From positions 97,115 through 161,114 of the forward strand of contig NZ_BAEO01000051.1 of assembly GCF_000314995.1 (NCBI RefSeq): a stretch of 64,000 nucleotides of DNA, in the 5' to 3' direction. The position numbers were made by a program, and so were the translations under genes. The DNA comes from Paraglaciecola arctica BSs20135 (GTDB lineage Bacteria > Pseudomonadota > Gammaproteobacteria > Enterobacterales > Alteromonadaceae). The first letter of the stretch is position 1, and every line of letters starts with the position of its first letter. This document shows positions 62,013-64,000 of this stretch, in pieces. Below the pieces are notes generated by a model that did not search any database, was not told the origin of the DNA, and saw only the letters and a program-made list of their open reading frames with translations.

Positions 62013-63980
62013 ATGAACTGTGGAAAATTGTTTCAAACTCTTGGGCTGCTTGCGTTTATCAGTTTTCAAACCCATGCACAGATGCTCTCAAAACAAGGCT
62101 TGCTGAAGTTTCAGTCCGATTTTGTGCAGACCGAGCAGCAAATAGATTCCCTTCTCGCTGACAGTCCCAAAAGTGCTCCTTCAATCGAACTTAATTTGCA
62201 AAAAGCCCAGTTGTATATGTTGTTCCAACGAGCCGATTTACTACAACCTTTATTGAGCGGAATTCAGAAACAGGTATTTGCGCAAGATGATGCTGCAGCT
62301 CAGAGCCAATGGCATTTATTAAATGGCATCCAATATTATCTGCTCGGTAAATATGCTCAAGCCCAAGACAGTTTCAAGTCATCTTTGCAGTTACTTGAAG
62401 TGGTAAATAGGCAACAGAAATACGCTTACCAAGAAAATTTTATTTTAATGTATCAGGCCGTTAACCAAGTGTATTTGCAACAATATGAAGAATCTCTCAA
62501 TGCGCTTACTGACATATTTAAACGAGCAGAAAATAACAACTGGCCCATTATTAAGGCCCGCACTTTAGTTTTTTTTGGTGAAGTTAGTTACGCTTTAAAA
62601 AACTACGAACAGGCGCTGGAGTATTATCAAAATGCTTACAATACCTATCCTAAGGATGCGGTAATTTATCGCGCTGAAAGTCTTATGTATGGCGCCCAGA
62701 TGGTGAACGTTGTTGGCGATCGTAATGTCGCTTTTGAGCAGTTAGATCAAGCTATGGAAGTATTTATTAACCAGCATGATGATACCCGACTGGCCAATGC
62801 TTATCTGTTGAAATCCTATTTTTACAGCAAAGTACCAGATGATGCCAAAGCTTTGGAGTGGATTGCCAAGTCAGTTGCAAAACGGGAAGAATTAGGTAAT
62901 CCCATTGAAATTGCCAATGTTTATGTACATTACAGTTCGCAATTGGGCATAGATGGTCAAATACCACTTGCCTTAGAATATGCAAAAAAGGCGGCGGATT
63001 TAGCCGAACAGCATGAGGATATTTCCGGGCAGTGGGATTCTTACGGGAATTATGCTGATTTGTTAAATCAGGCTAACGATTATCAGCAGGCCTTTCACTA
63101 TATGCAATTGAGTGAACGGGCCTTGTTGAAAAAAGCCCGTCTGGATATTACTTCTCAAACCGCCACATTAAATGCCGAATTCAATTTGAGTCGTGAGCAA
63201 TTAAAGAACGAGTTTTTAGATAAACAAAGCCAGCTTTTGGAAGAGCGTAATACCTTGTTAAATGAACAATTGGTGATGGAGCAGCGGCAACAGAGGCAAC
63301 AAAACTGGGTGTTGATGGTTCTGTCATTGGCGCTGGTGTTCTTTTTGATTATGTGTGGCGTTATTTATCGCCTGTATATAAAAAATAAACGACTGGCCAG
63401 TCGCGACCCCTTAACGTCACTTCATAATCGCCGCAGTATTATAGCGCTTGGGGAAGAGGCAATCATCAGCAGTGATCGATATCAATATGCGGTGAGTGTA
63501 TTGATGTTGGATATTGATAGCTTTAAGGCGGTGAATGACAGTTTTGGTCATGAAACCGGCGATCGAGTGATTCAATATGTGGCTGATATTTGTATAGCCA
63601 CTCTTAGAAAACCAGACTATGTAGGGCGTGTTGGCGGTGAAGAATTTTTGCTGATTTTACCTCATACGGATGAAAATGCTGCATTGTTGTTAGCGGAGCG
63701 TTTATGCAAACAAGTCGTAATGGCGGATAAAAATAGTATTGGGCAAGTCGAACAAGTGACAGTCAGTATTGGTATTGCGACTAAAAACATTCACAGTGAC
63801 CAACCCCATAACCGTTTGCCAGATAAAGATCTTAGCCAACTTATTCGTGAATCCGATGCTGCCTTGTATGTCGCTAAAGAGCAAGGGCGTAATCAGGTGC
63901 AGATTTACCACACTGATATAAAACTAAAAGGCCATGCTGTGGATTTGGAATCAACAATGCCGGATATGTTACGTACCTAA
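62013..63980 (+). CDS. TPR-containing membrane diguanylate cyclase (GGDEF)
   Basis: About 655 residues from the ATG at 62013, preferred over an in-frame GTG at 61986. A signal peptide (FQTLGLLAFISFQTHAQ) leads to a periplasmic domain of TPR-like helical repeats (residues about 40-410), a coiled-coil segment and a transmembrane helix (VLMVLSLALVFFLIMCGVI). The C-terminal GGDEF domain has DPLTSLHNRRSI, MLDIDSFKAVNDSFGH and the active site GRVGGEEFLLIL. The RKPD that lies five residues before it is the RxxD inhibitory I-site. It makes c-di-GMP in response to a periplasmic signal. Confidence 0.9.
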   Translation: MNCGKLFQTLGLLAFISFQTHAQMLSKQGLLKFQSDFVQTEQQIDSLLADSPKSAPSIELNLQKAQLYMLFQRADLLQPLLSGIQKQVFAQDDAAAQSQWHLLNGIQYYLLGKYAQAQDSFKSSLQLLEVVNRQQKYAYQENFILMYQAVNQVYLQQYEESLNALTDIFKRAENNNWPIIKARTLVFFGEVSYALKNYEQALEYYQNAYNTYPKDAVIYRAESLMYGAQMVNVVGDRNVAFEQLDQAMEVFINQHDDTRLANAYLLKSYFYSKVPDDAKALEWIAKSVAKREELGNPIEIANVYVHYSSQLGIDGQIPLALEYAKKAADLAEQHEDISGQWDSYGNYADLLNQANDYQQAFHYMQLSERALLKKARLDITSQTATLNAEFNLSREQLKNEFLDKQSQLLEERNTLLNEQLVMEQRQQRQQNWVLMVLSLALVFFLIMCGVIYRLYIKNKRLASRDPLTSLHNRRSIIALGEEAIISSDRYQYAVSVLMLDIDSFKAVNDSFGHETGDRVIQYVADICIATLRKPDYVGRVGGEEFLLILPHTDENAALLLAERLCKQVVMADKNSIGQVEQVTVSIGIATKNIHSDQPHNRLPDKDLSQLIRESDAALYVAKEQGRNQVQIYHTDIKLKGHAVDLESTMPDMLRT

Positions 63981-64000
63981 TCTTAAAAACGGATATGTTA

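Overview
The window looks like a chromosomal segment of a marine gammaproteobacterium of the Alteromonadales, close to Glaciecola/Paraglaciecola/Alteromonas. This is inferred from moderate-to-low GC, TonB-dependent receptors of the type found in that order, FHS-family and SSS sugar transporters, a GlyGly-CTERM (rhombosortase) protein and abundant intergenic repeats. No marker gene proves the genus.

Bases 1-13.9 kb are an accessory patchwork. It holds a divergent LysR regulator and SnoaL-like gene (cut by the window edge), an orphan HigA-type antitoxin with the relic of its toxin, a BMT5-like methyltransferase ending in a C2H2 zinc finger, DUF1840 and DUF2238 proteins, a hipB-hipA-recX cluster, an M20 peptidase, a BLUF photoreceptor, a sigZ-like sigma-factor gene broken by an in-frame amber codon, a eukaryotic-type glutathione synthetase, a small zinc-ribbon protein and a CotH lipoprotein. 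A foldback (MITE-like) element, solo copies of its ends, and copies of a second dispersed repeat are scattered through this part.

Bases 13.9-46.3 kb form one coherent system for high-mannose N-glycans of glycoproteins. A minus-strand operon encodes three GH92 alpha-mannosidases, an FHS-type sugar permease, a PfkB-family fructokinase and a mannose isomerase (AGE family). A divergent LacI regulator follows, then a TonB receptor and a lipoprotein with four F5/8C domains. A plus-strand operon encodes GlcNAc kinase, glycosylasparaginase (Tat signal), GH85 endo-beta-N-acetylglucosaminidase, CutC, cytoplasmic GH2 beta-mannosidase, an SSS symporter and a fourth GH92, followed by GH97. Three copies of the same 14-bp palindrome (one before the minus-strand operon, two before the receptor) link the parts as a LacI regulon. 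Proposed flow: capture and import by the receptor and lipoprotein; GH97, GH92 and GH85 trim in the cell envelope; glycosylasparaginase removes the GlcNAc left on Asn; Man-beta-GlcNAc and mannose enter the cytoplasm and go to fructose-6-P and GlcNAc-6-P. nagA and nagB are not in the window.

Bases 46.4-58.6 kb hold a second carbohydrate-type locus of unknown substrate: an SGNH-like protein, a sialate O-acetylesterase-type protein, an FAD oxidoreductase with a beta-rich C-terminus and an SSS symporter on the minus strand; a TonB receptor and an IclR regulator on the plus strand; and an esterase-like alpha/beta hydrolase. A truncated PL7 alginate lyase gene lies at its left end. Bases 58.9-64 kb hold an RCC1-repeat GlyGly-CTERM protein, a SAM methyltransferase and a TPR-GGDEF diguanylate cyclase. 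I saw no tRNA, rRNA, CRISPR array, intact transposase or prophage.
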